Origin: Rhizobium sophoriradicis
GTDB taxonomy: Bacteria; Pseudomonadota; Alphaproteobacteria; Rhizobiales; Rhizobiaceae
Length of the DNA: 64,000 nucleotides
NCBI RefSeq assembly: GCF_003939025.1
Contig: NZ_RQIH01000008.1
Coordinates: 186,001-250,000 of the forward strand
Reading direction: 5' to 3'
A program made the position numbers and the translations under genes. Of this stretch, positions 54,156 through 62,778 are shown one piece after another. The notes under the pieces were generated by a model. It saw only the letters and a program-made list of their open reading frames with translations, had not been told where the DNA came from and did no database searches. Each line of letters opens with the position of its first letter. Positions within the stretch are counted from its first letter, which is position 1.

Positions 54156-55082
54156 ATGTCGGACAGCGCCGTTGCCGAAATTACCCTGCAGACCGGTCAG
54201 CCACGGCGCTTCCTGAAGCCGGAGACGCAGACGGCCATGCTGTTCCTGCTGCCGAGTTTCCTCGGCTTCATGATCTTCATGGCGCTGCCAATCCTGGCGT
54301 CGCTGGCACTGTCCTTCACCAACTGGCAGCTGCTGACGACGCCGTCCTTCGTCGGCTTCCAGAATTATATCAAGCTCTTTACCGTCGATCCCGCTTTCTA
54401 CACCATCCTCAGCAATACGCTGTTCTTCGCGGTGGAATATCTAGCGCTGAACATCATCGTCTCGCTGACGCTGGCGGTCTGGATATCGAGCCTCAAGCGC
54501 GGCAAAGCGATCTTCCGGGTGATTTTCTTCCTGCCGACCTTCACGCCGACGATCGCAGCCTCCGTGGTGTGGCTACTGATTTTCACCCCGGACGGGCTCG
54601 CCGACAGCGTCATCCGGTGGCTCGGCCTCGGCCTGCCGAATTTCCTGCTGAGTTCGAGCTGGGCGATGCAGGCGGTCGTGCTCGTCACGCTCTGGGCGAA
54701 TGTCGGCTATAACGTCGTGATGTTCAACGCCGCGCTCGACCTGGTGCCGAAGCACTATCTCGAGGCGGCGATGATCGATGGGGCAGGGCCCTGGCGGCGC
54801 TTCTGGCGCATCCGCCTGCCGCTCATCTCGCCGACGGTCTTCTTCGCCACGGTGATGACGGCCATCACCTCTCTGCAGGTCTTCGACGAAATCTTCGCTA
54901 TGACGCGCGGCGGTCCGGGCTCGGCGACGGCGACACTCGGCTTTGCCATCTACCAGAAGGGCTTCACCAATTTCCAGATGGGCTATGCCTCGGCGCTGGC
55001 CTGGGTGATGTTCGTCATGATCATGGGCCTCACCATCCTGCAGTTCCACATGCAGCGCAAATGGGTGCATTATGACGACTGA
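54156..55082 (+). CDS. Sugar ABC transporter permease (MalF type)
   Basis: A 308-residue permease with about six transmembrane segments. The ATPase-docking loop reads EAAMIDGAGPWRRFWRIRLP. The ATG at 54156 follows GGAGGAAG; an ATG seven codons earlier overlaps that site. Its end overlaps the next permease gene by 11 bp. Confidence 0.91.
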   Translation: MSDSAVAEITLQTGQPRRFLKPETQTAMLFLLPSFLGFMIFMALPILASLALSFTNWQLLTTPSFVGFQNYIKLFTVDPAFYTILSNTLFFAVEYLALNIIVSLTLAVWISSLKRGKAIFRVIFFLPTFTPTIAASVVWLLIFTPDGLADSVIRWLGLGLPNFLLSSSWAMQAVVLVTLWANVGYNVVMFNAALDLVPKHYLEAAMIDGAGPWRRFWRIRLPLISPTVFFATVMTAITSLQVFDEIFAMTRGGPGSATATLGFAIYQKGFTNFQMGYASALAWVMFVMIMGLTILQFHMQRKWVHYDD

Positions 55083-55956
55083 AGCGAGCTCACGACATCC
55101 GCATTCCGTCTCTGCGGGCCGGCGCCGCATCCTGCGGCGCATCGGCACTTTCTTCAGCTATGCCGGCCTATCGCTGGTCGCGCTGCTCTTCCTCTTTCCG
55201 TTCTTCTGGATGGTGTCGAACGCGGTGCGCTCGAATAACGAAGTGCTGACCGTGCCGGTGCGCATCCTGCCCGAGGAATATCAGTGGGGCAATTTCGTCG
55301 AGGCGCTGGTTTCGCTGCCCTTCGGCACCTTCCTGATGAATTCCTTCATCGTCGCGTGCGGTGTGACCGCGATCGTGATCGTGGTCTCCTGCCTGTCCGC
55401 CTATGCTTTCGCCCGCCTGCGGTTTCCCGGACGGGAAGGGCTGCTGCTCACCTATCTCAGCACACTGATGATCCCGCAGGTGATGTTGGTCATCCCGCTC
55501 TTCCTCGTCGTCAGCAAGTTCGGCTGGATCAACACCTATCATGGCATGATCCTGCCGGTCGCCTTCTCCTCCTTCGGTACCTTCCTGCTGCGGCAGTTTA
55601 TTCTCGGCATTCCCAAGGATCTCGACGAGGCGGCGATGATGGACGGAGCGTCTCGCCTGCGCATCCTGGTTACCGTCATCGTGCCGCTTGCCATGCCAGC
55701 CATCGGCCTCTTGTCGCTCTTCACTTTCATCGCGCAGTGGAAGAGTTTTCTCTGGCCGCTGATCGCCACAAGCGGCCTCGACAAAGCCACGCTGCCGCTC
55801 GGCCTCACTCTGTTCCAGACGCAGCAGGGCACCTCCTGGAACTACATCATGGCCGGCGCGACAATATCGATGGTGCCGGGCGTCATTCTCGCGATCGTGC
55901 TGCAGCGGGTGATTTATAAGGGCATCACCGTCGGCTCCGGCTTCGGCGGACGCTAA
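55072..55956 (+). CDS. Sugar ABC transporter permease (MalG type)
   Basis: A 294-residue permease with about six transmembrane segments and the docking loop EAAMMDGASRLRILVTVIVP. It is the last gene of the fucosidase operon. No ATP-binding protein gene follows, so the transporter must borrow one. Confidence 0.91.
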   Translation: MTTEASSRHPHSVSAGRRRILRRIGTFFSYAGLSLVALLFLFPFFWMVSNAVRSNNEVLTVPVRILPEEYQWGNFVEALVSLPFGTFLMNSFIVACGVTAIVIVVSCLSAYAFARLRFPGREGLLLTYLSTLMIPQVMLVIPLFLVVSKFGWINTYHGMILPVAFSSFGTFLLRQFILGIPKDLDEAAMMDGASRLRILVTVIVPLAMPAIGLLSLFTFIAQWKSFLWPLIATSGLDKATLPLGLTLFQTQQGTSWNYIMAGATISMVPGVILAIVLQRVIYKGITVGSGFGGR

Positions 55957-56037
55957 TACCTCGAAAATCAAAGACGTGATGCCGTCGCAAGAATGCTTCA
56001 ATCTAACCAGGAAAGGCTCTAACGCAGCAAGAGAACG

Positions 56038-56060
56038 CCGCCGCCTCGAAAGGGCGGCGG
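56038..56060. terminator. Hairpin between the convergent permease and DUF3422 genes
   Basis: Eight-bp arms CCGCCGCC and GGCGGCGG around a 7-nt loop. It could end transcripts from both sides; neither side has a long U-run. Confidence 0.6.
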
Positions 56061-56065
56061 TCGTG

Positions 56066-57328
56066 TCAGTGGCTTCCGGCTGTCGGAACGTGCGGCGTAC
56101 CCGTGATGCTTTTGCGGACATGGCGAACCGCGGTCCAGACGGCGAAGAACACGAGAGGGATGGCGCCGAGAACAGCGAGTTTCGTCACATGCGGATCGAC
56201 ACCCAGTGCGGAGATGCTTTCGAGGCATATCTTCGCAAGGCCGACGGTATAATAGGTGATGGCGATGACCGAGAAGCCTTCGACCGCCTGCTGGATATGC
56301 ACCTGGATGCGCGCACGCTCTTCCATCGAGGTCAGCAGTGAGGCGTTCTGATCTTCGAGCTGAACCTGCACGGTGGTTCTGAGCAGGTCTCCGGCCAGGC
56401 TGACGCGTTCGGCCAGTTCGTCGAGGCGCCGTTCCGCCGCATAGACCGAGCGGACAGCCGGTTGGAAGCGCCGGTCGATGAACGTACCCAGCCTTTGCCT
56501 TTGCTCGACCCGCTCTTCTCGAAGCTCCGACAGCCTGCTCGCCACGATCTCGGCATAGGCTTTCGTCGCGCCGAAGCGGTGGCGGGCGAGTGCCGAGAAG
56601 TTGAGCACGTCTGAGGAGAGCCTCGTCACCTCGGACAGCAGCGCCTTGTCGACTTTGACGGCGCTCTGCATATGGACGATCAGGAGATCCAGCCGCTGGT
56701 CAAAGGCGGAAAGCTTCGACACGGTCTCGCGCGCCATCGGCAACGCCAGCAGCGCCATCATCCGATATGTCTCGATTTCCAGGAAACGCCGGACCATGCG
56801 GCCGGTGCGATAGGCGTTGAGATTACGGTTGAAAAACAGGAACTCGAGGAAGCCGCTGTCGGTCAGTCGAAAGTTCGAATGCACCTCCGCGTCGCCGCCG
56901 CCGACCCGCGAAGCGACATAGTCGAGCTTGGGTTTTTCCAGCGTGCGCCCATCCTTTTCGTCGCGCACCAGCACGCGCACGGCGGCTATGACCTTTCCGC
57001 CAATCCGGCTGCAGCAGGCTCGAAAGGCTTCCGGCGGGTTGCTGCCGGGTTCGGTCGATGCCGGCACGACGAATGTGAGGGTGAGGAACTCGGTATGGGC
57101 TTCCCATTTCAGCCGGCCGTCGCCGACGCGGCCGATGCCGTGGTTGCCTTCGCCGGTCGTGGTTACATCTTCCAATCCCGGCAGGGAACCGGGCAGCGAA
57201 GGAGGGCCATTCTCGCCGACGATGGCGACGTGCCAGACATCGGTGTCGCCATCGAAATAAAGCGACGGGCGCGCATGGAGCTCGTTGTGAAGTTCCCTTC
57301 GCAGCGGATGCTCGGAGCCGAGTGGCAT
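56066..57328 (-). CDS. DUF3422 membrane-associated protein
   Basis: A 420-residue DUF3422 protein. The N-terminal family start HPLRRELHNELHARPSLYF is present. A long helical middle part runs from about residue 200 to 340 (ERVEQRQRLGTFIDRRFQPA). Two hydrophobic segments lie near the C-terminus (FSVIAITYYTVGLAKICL; LAVLGAIPLVFFAVWTAV). The ATG at 57328 follows GAGGTG; an upstream TTG is less likely. The family is common in proteobacteria and has no assigned function. Confidence 0.86.
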   Translation of the reverse strand: MPLGSEHPLRRELHNELHARPSLYFDGDTDVWHVAIVGENGPPSLPGSLPGLEDVTTTGEGNHGIGRVGDGRLKWEAHTEFLTLTFVVPASTEPGSNPPEAFRACCSRIGGKVIAAVRVLVRDEKDGRTLEKPKLDYVASRVGGGDAEVHSNFRLTDSGFLEFLFFNRNLNAYRTGRMVRRFLEIETYRMMALLALPMARETVSKLSAFDQRLDLLIVHMQSAVKVDKALLSEVTRLSSDVLNFSALARHRFGATKAYAEIVASRLSELREERVEQRQRLGTFIDRRFQPAVRSVYAAERRLDELAERVSLAGDLLRTTVQVQLEDQNASLLTSMEERARIQVHIQQAVEGFSVIAITYYTVGLAKICLESISALGVDPHVTKLAVLGAIPLVFFAVWTAVRHVRKSITGTPHVPTAGSH

Positions 57329-57590
57329 GGAGATGCACCTCAATGGGCTGGACTGCCGCCGGTTTGCCGGCTTCAGTAAGTTGAGCCTGACGCCGGCGCG
57401 CCGCGCAGGCCGACACGCCTATAGCCTCTCGCGAAGTCCGTGTCACGACGCCAAGGAACCATCCTTTCCATCCGCGCCGATCTGCCGCGGCGGCTAGCCG
57501 GATCGTCCGAGCGAGCGCCCAAGCGCCATTGCCGTTGCGACCGCCTCATGACCCGAGCGACCGTGCGCGGACTTTGTTGCAGAGCAGGCC
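57329..57590. other. Intergenic region upstream of the DUF3422 gene
   Basis: Part of a 338-bp gap (57329-57666). The segment beside DUF3422 should carry its promoter, but no clear -35/-10 is visible. An 89-codon open frame here is Arg-rich and low in protein character, so it is not called. A terminator fills the rest. Confidence 0.5.
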
Positions 57591-57630
57591 AAAAACGATC
57601 AGCCACGGCCTGTTGCGAGGCCGTGGCTGA
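57591..57630 (-). terminator. Rho-independent terminator of the orphan SBP gene
   Basis: Perfect 12-bp stem TCAGCCACGGCC / GGCCGTGGCTGA (57599-57610 and 57619-57630), followed on the minus strand by CG and five T. It lies 37 bp beyond the SBP stop, so that gene appears monocistronic. Confidence 0.9.
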
Positions 57631-57666
57631 TGCAGCGCGCAATCTGTGGGAGACAGGCGCGGCCGG

Positions 57667-58953
57667 TTACTTGTTGGCGGCGAGCGCCACGTTGACCTTG
57701 TCGACGTCCGCGCTCATCGCCTTGAACGTGTCTTCAAGGGAAAGTTCGCCGACGATCAGCTGGCTCATCCGCTGGACGATGAGCTGATAGATGGCGGACG
57801 AGCCCTTGAGGCGTTCGAGGTCGCGGGCTGCCTTCGGCGCGCTGTTGCGGGCCGAAAGGAAGACGGCCATGGCGTCCTTGGCATTCTGGCTCTCGAGCTT
57901 GTACTGCGGATCCTTGATGTCGGCGCCGGTCAGGATGACGTAGTTTTCGGCGATTTCACGCTGGATCTTTTCAGAGCCGAGGAACTCGATGAAAGCGGCG
58001 ACAGCCTCAGGATGCTTGGTGCGCTTGAAGCCGACGATCGCGGTGCCACCCGGCATCGCATAGCAGCCGGCATCGCCGCAGGGCGCGCTGATCGCCGTCC
58101 AGTCGAAGGCGTCGGCGATCTTCTTCTGGAACGGATTGACCATCCAGTTGCCGGCGAGATAGGTCACGACATTGCCGTTGACGAACTCGTCACCCATGTT
58201 CTTGTACTGGGTTCCGCCGGCCGCACCCCACATTTCCTTCGGGAAAGAGCCGTCCTTCGTCCAGTTGTAGAGATCGGTGATGTAGCGCTTGGCGGCATCG
58301 TCGGGGAACGAGAACTTGCCGTCCTTGACGTAGTTGGAGCCGTAGGAGAAGGCCGCGCCGGAGAAGCGGTGGCCCGAGCGGTCCATCGTGAAGGGGATCT
58401 GGGCGCCGGTTGCCTTGGCGACACGTGCGGAAGCTTCGACGATGTCCTTCAGCGTGGCGGTCGGTTGCGGAAGCGGTTCCTTGGCCTGTTCGAACAGCGT
58501 CTTGTTGACGAAGGGCAGGTTGAAGGTTTGCGACGCGACATAGCCGTTGATCGAATTCGGATCATTGACGCCCGGGAAACGAAGCGTGTTCAGGCTGTCG
58601 CCGTGGAGCTTGGCGAAACCATCCGGGTCTTTCATCAGCGGCCGCATGTCGAGGTAATAGGGCGCCAGCTGCCAGTCGGTGATCTTGGCGACGTCGGGAC
58701 CTTCGCCGATGGCAAGCTGCACCGGCAGCTGCTTGGCGACGGCATCGTAACCCGACGAGACGAAATTCACCTTGATGTCGGGATGCGCCGTCTCGAATTC
58801 CTTGCTCAGCGCTTCCATCCGCTCGACGTAAGCCTGGTCGTCGTCGGTGAAGAGAAAGGTGATCGTCTGGGTTTCGGCCATGGCCACGCTGGACCAGGCG
58901 AAAGAAACGGTGGCCAGCGCCAGTGCGAAAGCCCCTGAGAGATAGGTTTTCAT
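57667..58953 (-). CDS. Orphan sugar ABC transporter substrate-binding protein (CUT1 type)
   Basis: A 428-residue binding protein with a Sec signal ending at SVAMA. The body is of family 1 (ITFLFTDDDQAYVERMEAL, TYLAGNWMVNPFQKKIAD, AVAAFIEFLGSEKIQREIA). The ATG at 58953 has GGGAGG 7 nt upstream. A strong terminator follows and no permease gene is attached on this side. It diverges from the 840-residue protein gene and shares a palindromic operator pair with it. The ligand is probably a pectin fragment, by context. Confidence 0.87.
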   Translation of the reverse strand: MKTYLSGAFALALATVSFAWSSVAMAETQTITFLFTDDDQAYVERMEALSKEFETAHPDIKVNFVSSGYDAVAKQLPVQLAIGEGPDVAKITDWQLAPYYLDMRPLMKDPDGFAKLHGDSLNTLRFPGVNDPNSINGYVASQTFNLPFVNKTLFEQAKEPLPQPTATLKDIVEASARVAKATGAQIPFTMDRSGHRFSGAAFSYGSNYVKDGKFSFPDDAAKRYITDLYNWTKDGSFPKEMWGAAGGTQYKNMGDEFVNGNVVTYLAGNWMVNPFQKKIADAFDWTAISAPCGDAGCYAMPGGTAIVGFKRTKHPEAVAAFIEFLGSEKIQREIAENYVILTGADIKDPQYKLESQNAKDAMAVFLSARNSAPKAARDLERLKGSSAIYQLIVQRMSQLIVGELSLEDTFKAMSADVDKVNVALAANK

Positions 58954-58965
58954 TTTCATCCTCCC

Positions 58966-58981
58966 ATGAAAACATTTTCAT
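58966..58981. promoter_or_regulatory. Palindromic operator on the SBP side
   Basis: ATGAAAA-CA-TTTTCAT, a 16-bp inverted repeat abutting the ribosome site of the SBP gene. It matches the site at 59107-59122 in all but one base. Confidence 0.72.
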
Positions 58982-59106
58982 CAATCGCGGCATAAGCCAT
59001 CGATAAGTGAATTTCATATACTTGACATTCGTTCCGTCAAGCTATTTTCTAAGCGAATAGCGATGTTTTTGAGCAATTTTCAGAAATAACGCGTCAAAAT
59101 CACCTA

Positions 59107-59122
59107 ATGAAAATATTTTCAT
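59107..59122. promoter_or_regulatory. Palindromic operator on the lyase/hydrolase side
   Basis: ATGAAAATATTTTCAT, a perfect 16-bp palindrome 22 bp before the GTG of the 840-residue protein gene. The style (GAAAA-N2-TTTTC) fits LacI-family regulators of sugar genes, but no such gene is adjacent. Confidence 0.74.
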
Positions 59123-59144
59123 AGGATTGCGGAGGAGGCGATCT

Positions 59145-61667
59145 GTGAAAACGGAAAGCATCAAGCAGCCGGACGACTCGGCGCCAGCCTACAGCGTGGC
59201 CGAGGGGCAAACGATCACGGCATGGGCCGTTTCCGCCCTCATCGAGCGCTCTTTTCCCGGCGAGCCGGCCCCGGCCGAAGATCGCGTGAACTATCGTTTC
59301 ATCAACGGTTTCGTCGATGTCGGCGACCTGCCGTGCCGCAAGGCCTTCTGGTCCAGCATGGTCGGGCGGGCGCTGGAGCCGGACACGTCCTGGCCGACCG
59401 AAAGCCTCTATCTTCCCGGTTCGAACCGGCGCGTCGAGTTTACCAGCTTCTGGCATGTGCCCACGCATGTGCGGCGATGGCTCAAGGGCACGTTCAGGAC
59501 GGAAGCCCCGCGCGCACTCAAGCTCGCGCTGAAGACCTGCGGCGGCGTCCGCATCTGGGTCAACGGCGAAGAGGCTGTGCGTTTCGAGCCGTTCAACCGC
59601 AACACCGAGAACGCAACCGAGATAGTGCTGCGGCTCGAGGCCGGCGACAACGAAATTCTCGTCCATACCGAAGACCTGGCCGAACGCGACACCACGTGGT
59701 TCTTCGAGCTCGAAATGCTGGACAAGGAGCCGCTCTGCGTGCTGCTGCCGGTCGCGCTCGATCAGGACGAGGTGCGCGAGCTGGAAGCGCTTTCGCGTGG
59801 CGTGCGCCCGGCCCGCGACGTCTTCGTCAATCGGCCGCTGGAGATCATCTTCGACACGGCGCCCGAGCGCGACCTGCCGGTCGAACTCAAGGTCGTCGGC
59901 CACGGCCATGAACGGCCGGTTCTCGCCCATGCGAAACTGACCCTTCACGCCCATCGGGGCCGTCTGATCGCCGAGGATGTCTGCGGCATTGCGGACGGTT
60001 ATCATGGCATCCACATGACGATCGGCTCCGGTCCTGGCTCCGTCACCCGCGTCATCGATGCCGCCTTCATGAGCAGCATCTCGCCATTGCCGGCAGAGGC
60101 GTCGCTTTCCGCCCGCAAGCGCCAGGCGCTGGAATATAGCGCCCGCTTCGGCGCCAACCGCGCCGGGCGCCTCATCGCGATGATGGAAACCGGCCATACC
60201 GACCAGGAAAGCTTCGACCGCATCGTCGATGCGACGCTCGCCTCGATCGATGCGCGGGAGGATTGCTCGGACTTCATCATGGTGCCGCTCTTGTGGCTTC
60301 TCGGCGCCTATGGCGACCGCATGCCCGAGGCGACGGTCGAGCGCATCCGCCGTTCCGTTCTCTCCTACCGCTACTGGGTCGACGAGCCCGGCAATGACGC
60401 GATGTGGTTCTGGAGCGAGAACCATGTGCTCTGCTTCCATACCAGCCAGCTGCTGGCGGGGCTTCTTCTCCCCGATGCGGTGTTCTCCGCCTCCGGACGG
60501 ACGGGACGACAGCAAGCGGAACTTGCCGTCGAGCGGCTCGGGCACTGGTTCGACAGCGTCGAGGCGCATGGCCTGGCGGAGTGGAATTCGGCCGCCTATT
60601 ACCCGATCGATTTCATCGGCCTGCTGGCGCTGGAGCGCTGGGCGGAGAGCTGGATTGCCGATCGCGCCCGCGGCCAGATCGATCTCATCTTCCGCATGAT
60701 CGCCCTTCATACGCTGGCCGGTGTTCCGGCCGGCTCGCAGGGCCGCGCCTACGACAAGGAACTGCGCGCCGGCCCGCTGACCGAGCTTGCACCCTTCGCC
60801 CAGGTCGCTTTCGGCACCGGCTGGCTGAACAATGGGGTGGCGGCGCTGACGATGTTCTGCGCCGGCGGCTACGAGCCGCCGGCCGATCTCGCAGAGCTTG
60901 CAGCCCTTCCCAGGGGTAGAAGCGTCGAGGCACGCTACAGCCAGGGGCTGGAGAGCGGAAAGCTCGTGCTGTTCAAGAACGAGGCGGCGCAGCTTTCGAC
61001 GGTGGTCGATCACAAGACCGGCCGGAAGGGTCACCAGCAGCACGTCCTCGACATCAGGCTGGCCGGCCATCCGATGGCGAGGTTGTGGGTCAACCATCCC
61101 GGCGAGGACGATCCCTGGGGCAATCAAAGACCGTCCTACTGGGCCGGTAACGGCATCCTGCCGCGGGTCGCCCAGCATCGCGATGTCGCCCTGCTGATCG
61201 AGGACACAAGCGACGCGCGGCATGCATGGACGCATGCCTATATCGGCCGCGACGGTCTCGACGATCTCATCGTCGAGGACAAATGGCTGATCGCCCGGTC
61301 GGGCCGGGGATTTTCCGCTCTTTGGGCCTCGAACGGCCTGGAACTGATTACCGAGGGGCCGACCGCCGGCCGCGAGGCGCGCTCCTATGGGTCGCTCTGC
61401 GGCTGGGCGGCCATCGTCGGATGCGGCAATGGCGACGCCTTCAAGGCCTTCCTCGAACGCCTGTGCCAGACGACGGTTGCCTTCGATCCTGCGCTTCGCC
61501 AGCTAAAGCTGACGCCGCCCGGCGGCCCGGCGCTCTCTCTTTCCTATGCCGACGGTCTTTCGATCGGCGGCAAGCCCCGGCCGTTCACGCATGATCAGCC
61601 GCACCCGATCCTCACCCACGACAGTGCGGCGTCCGGCGCCGGCACTGACGGACCCTTCTACTCCTGA
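59145..61667 (+). CDS. Large unrecognised protein, predicted carbohydrate-active enzyme
   Basis: An 840-residue protein; the GTG at 59145 follows GGAGGAGG. The first 290 residues look like beta-rich, galactose-binding-type domains (CGGVRIWVNGEEAVRFEPF; LEAGDNEILVHTEDLAE). Residues 310-600 are helical with a toroid-like motif block (AMWFWSENHVLCFHTSQLLA, GHWFDSVEAHGLAEWNSAAY). Residues 620-840 are again beta-rich. There is no signal peptide. The SENH and EWNS blocks resemble lyase or hydrolase toroids, but I cannot assign a family. It is followed 16 bp later by a GH105 gene and then GH28, so pectic or rhamnogalacturonan oligosaccharides are likely substrates. Confidence 0.75.
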   Translation: MKTESIKQPDDSAPAYSVAEGQTITAWAVSALIERSFPGEPAPAEDRVNYRFINGFVDVGDLPCRKAFWSSMVGRALEPDTSWPTESLYLPGSNRRVEFTSFWHVPTHVRRWLKGTFRTEAPRALKLALKTCGGVRIWVNGEEAVRFEPFNRNTENATEIVLRLEAGDNEILVHTEDLAERDTTWFFELEMLDKEPLCVLLPVALDQDEVRELEALSRGVRPARDVFVNRPLEIIFDTAPERDLPVELKVVGHGHERPVLAHAKLTLHAHRGRLIAEDVCGIADGYHGIHMTIGSGPGSVTRVIDAAFMSSISPLPAEASLSARKRQALEYSARFGANRAGRLIAMMETGHTDQESFDRIVDATLASIDAREDCSDFIMVPLLWLLGAYGDRMPEATVERIRRSVLSYRYWVDEPGNDAMWFWSENHVLCFHTSQLLAGLLLPDAVFSASGRTGRQQAELAVERLGHWFDSVEAHGLAEWNSAAYYPIDFIGLLALERWAESWIADRARGQIDLIFRMIALHTLAGVPAGSQGRAYDKELRAGPLTELAPFAQVAFGTGWLNNGVAALTMFCAGGYEPPADLAELAALPRGRSVEARYSQGLESGKLVLFKNEAAQLSTVVDHKTGRKGHQQHVLDIRLAGHPMARLWVNHPGEDDPWGNQRPSYWAGNGILPRVAQHRDVALLIEDTSDARHAWTHAYIGRDGLDDLIVEDKWLIARSGRGFSALWASNGLELITEGPTAGREARSYGSLCGWAAIVGCGNGDAFKAFLERLCQTTVAFDPALRQLKLTPPGGPALSLSYADGLSIGGKPRPFTHDQPHPILTHDSAASGAGTDGPFYS

Positions 61668-61683
61668 AACATAGGTCTCCAGC

Positions 61684-62778
61684 ATGAACACAGCATCTGT
61701 CGATAACGCCGCCCTCCTGACGACGATCGATCGCGTGGCAACGGCCTTCAGCCGGCTCAGAGGCATCAAGGAAGGTCTCGTCAGTGGAAGCGCCACCTCC
61801 GGGATCCAGTTCGACGAGTGGGACTGGGAAGTCGGCGTCGGCCTCTACGGATTCCTCCGGCGCGCGATTTCCACCAATGACCAGAAGGCGCTGCAGGAGC
61901 TCGTCGTCTGGTACAGCGGCCAGATCGAACGCGGGCTGCCGCCACGCCAGATCAACAGCACGGCGCCGATGCTGCCGCTGGCGATCCTCGTCGAGCATGT
62001 CGATCGTCCGGATTTCCGCGCCCTCGTCGAGGACTGGGCCGAATGGCTGGTCAAGGAACTGCCGAAGACGGAGGAGGGCGGCTTCCAGCACGTCGTCAAG
62101 GAACGCCTCAACGACGGCGAATTGTGGGACGACACGCTGTTCATGGCCTGCCTGTTCCTCGCGCGCGCCGGCGTGCTCTGCGAGCGCAACGACTGGATCG
62201 ACGAGGCCGTCTATCAGTTCGTCATCCACACCCGCTATCTCTCCGATCCGGTCAGCGGGCTCTGGTATCACGGCTGGACCTTCAACGGCCGGCACAATTT
62301 CGCCAAAGCTTTCTGGGCGCGCGGCAATGCCTGGATCACCGTGGCCATCCCGGAACTCTTCGATCTCGTGCCGACCCTCGGCGAGAAGGACCGGCGCTTC
62401 CTGTCGAACGTTCTCGTCAGCCAGGTGCGCTCGCTGAAGGCATATCAGCGGCCGGACGGCATGTTCACGACCTTGCTGGACGACCCGTCCTCGCCGCTCG
62501 AAACCTCGGCCACGGCGGGAATCGCCTACGGCATTTTGCGCGCTATCGATGCCGGCATTCTCGGCGAGAGCGACAAGGTCCATGCCGAGCGCGCGCTGAA
62601 GGCCGTGCTGGCGCAGATCGACGAAGAGGGCGTCGTCAACGGCGTTTCGGACGGCACGCCGATGGGCCATGACCTCGATTTCTACAGGCGCATCCCGAAC
62701 CTGCCGACGCCCTACGGTCAGGCACTGACCATGCTGCTGCTGACCGAAGTCCTTATCGAGAGCGGCCGACGCCAATGA
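61684..62778 (+). CDS. GH105 unsaturated rhamnogalacturonyl/galacturonyl hydrolase
   Basis: A 364-residue (alpha/alpha)6-barrel enzyme of the YteR/YesR type. Marks are DEWDWEVGVGLYGFLRRAI near residue 45, the catalytic-Asp region ELWDDTLFMACLFLARAG, and the pocket FAKAFWARGNAWITVAIPE. It removes the unsaturated uronic acid from rhamnogalacturonan or pectate-lyase products. There is no signal peptide. Its stop overlaps the next start (ATGA), so the two are translationally coupled. Confidence 0.88.
   Translation: MNTASVDNAALLTTIDRVATAFSRLRGIKEGLVSGSATSGIQFDEWDWEVGVGLYGFLRRAISTNDQKALQELVVWYSGQIERGLPPRQINSTAPMLPLAILVEHVDRPDFRALVEDWAEWLVKELPKTEEGGFQHVVKERLNDGELWDDTLFMACLFLARAGVLCERNDWIDEAVYQFVIHTRYLSDPVSGLWYHGWTFNGRHNFAKAFWARGNAWITVAIPELFDLVPTLGEKDRRFLSNVLVSQVRSLKAYQRPDGMFTTLLDDPSSPLETSATAGIAYGILRAIDAGILGESDKVHAERALKAVLAQIDEEGVVNGVSDGTPMGHDLDFYRRIPNLPTPYGQALTMLLLTEVLIESGRRQ

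Noticed and set aside
57373..57642. An 89-codon minus-strand frame in the gap before DUF3422
   Set aside because: Arg-rich, covers a terminator stem, and no domain is visible.
59100..61235. A 711-codon minus-strand frame opposite the 840-residue protein
   Set aside because: Antisense shadow; composition is typical of reversed rhizobial codons, and the plus-strand frame has a ribosome site and coherent domains.
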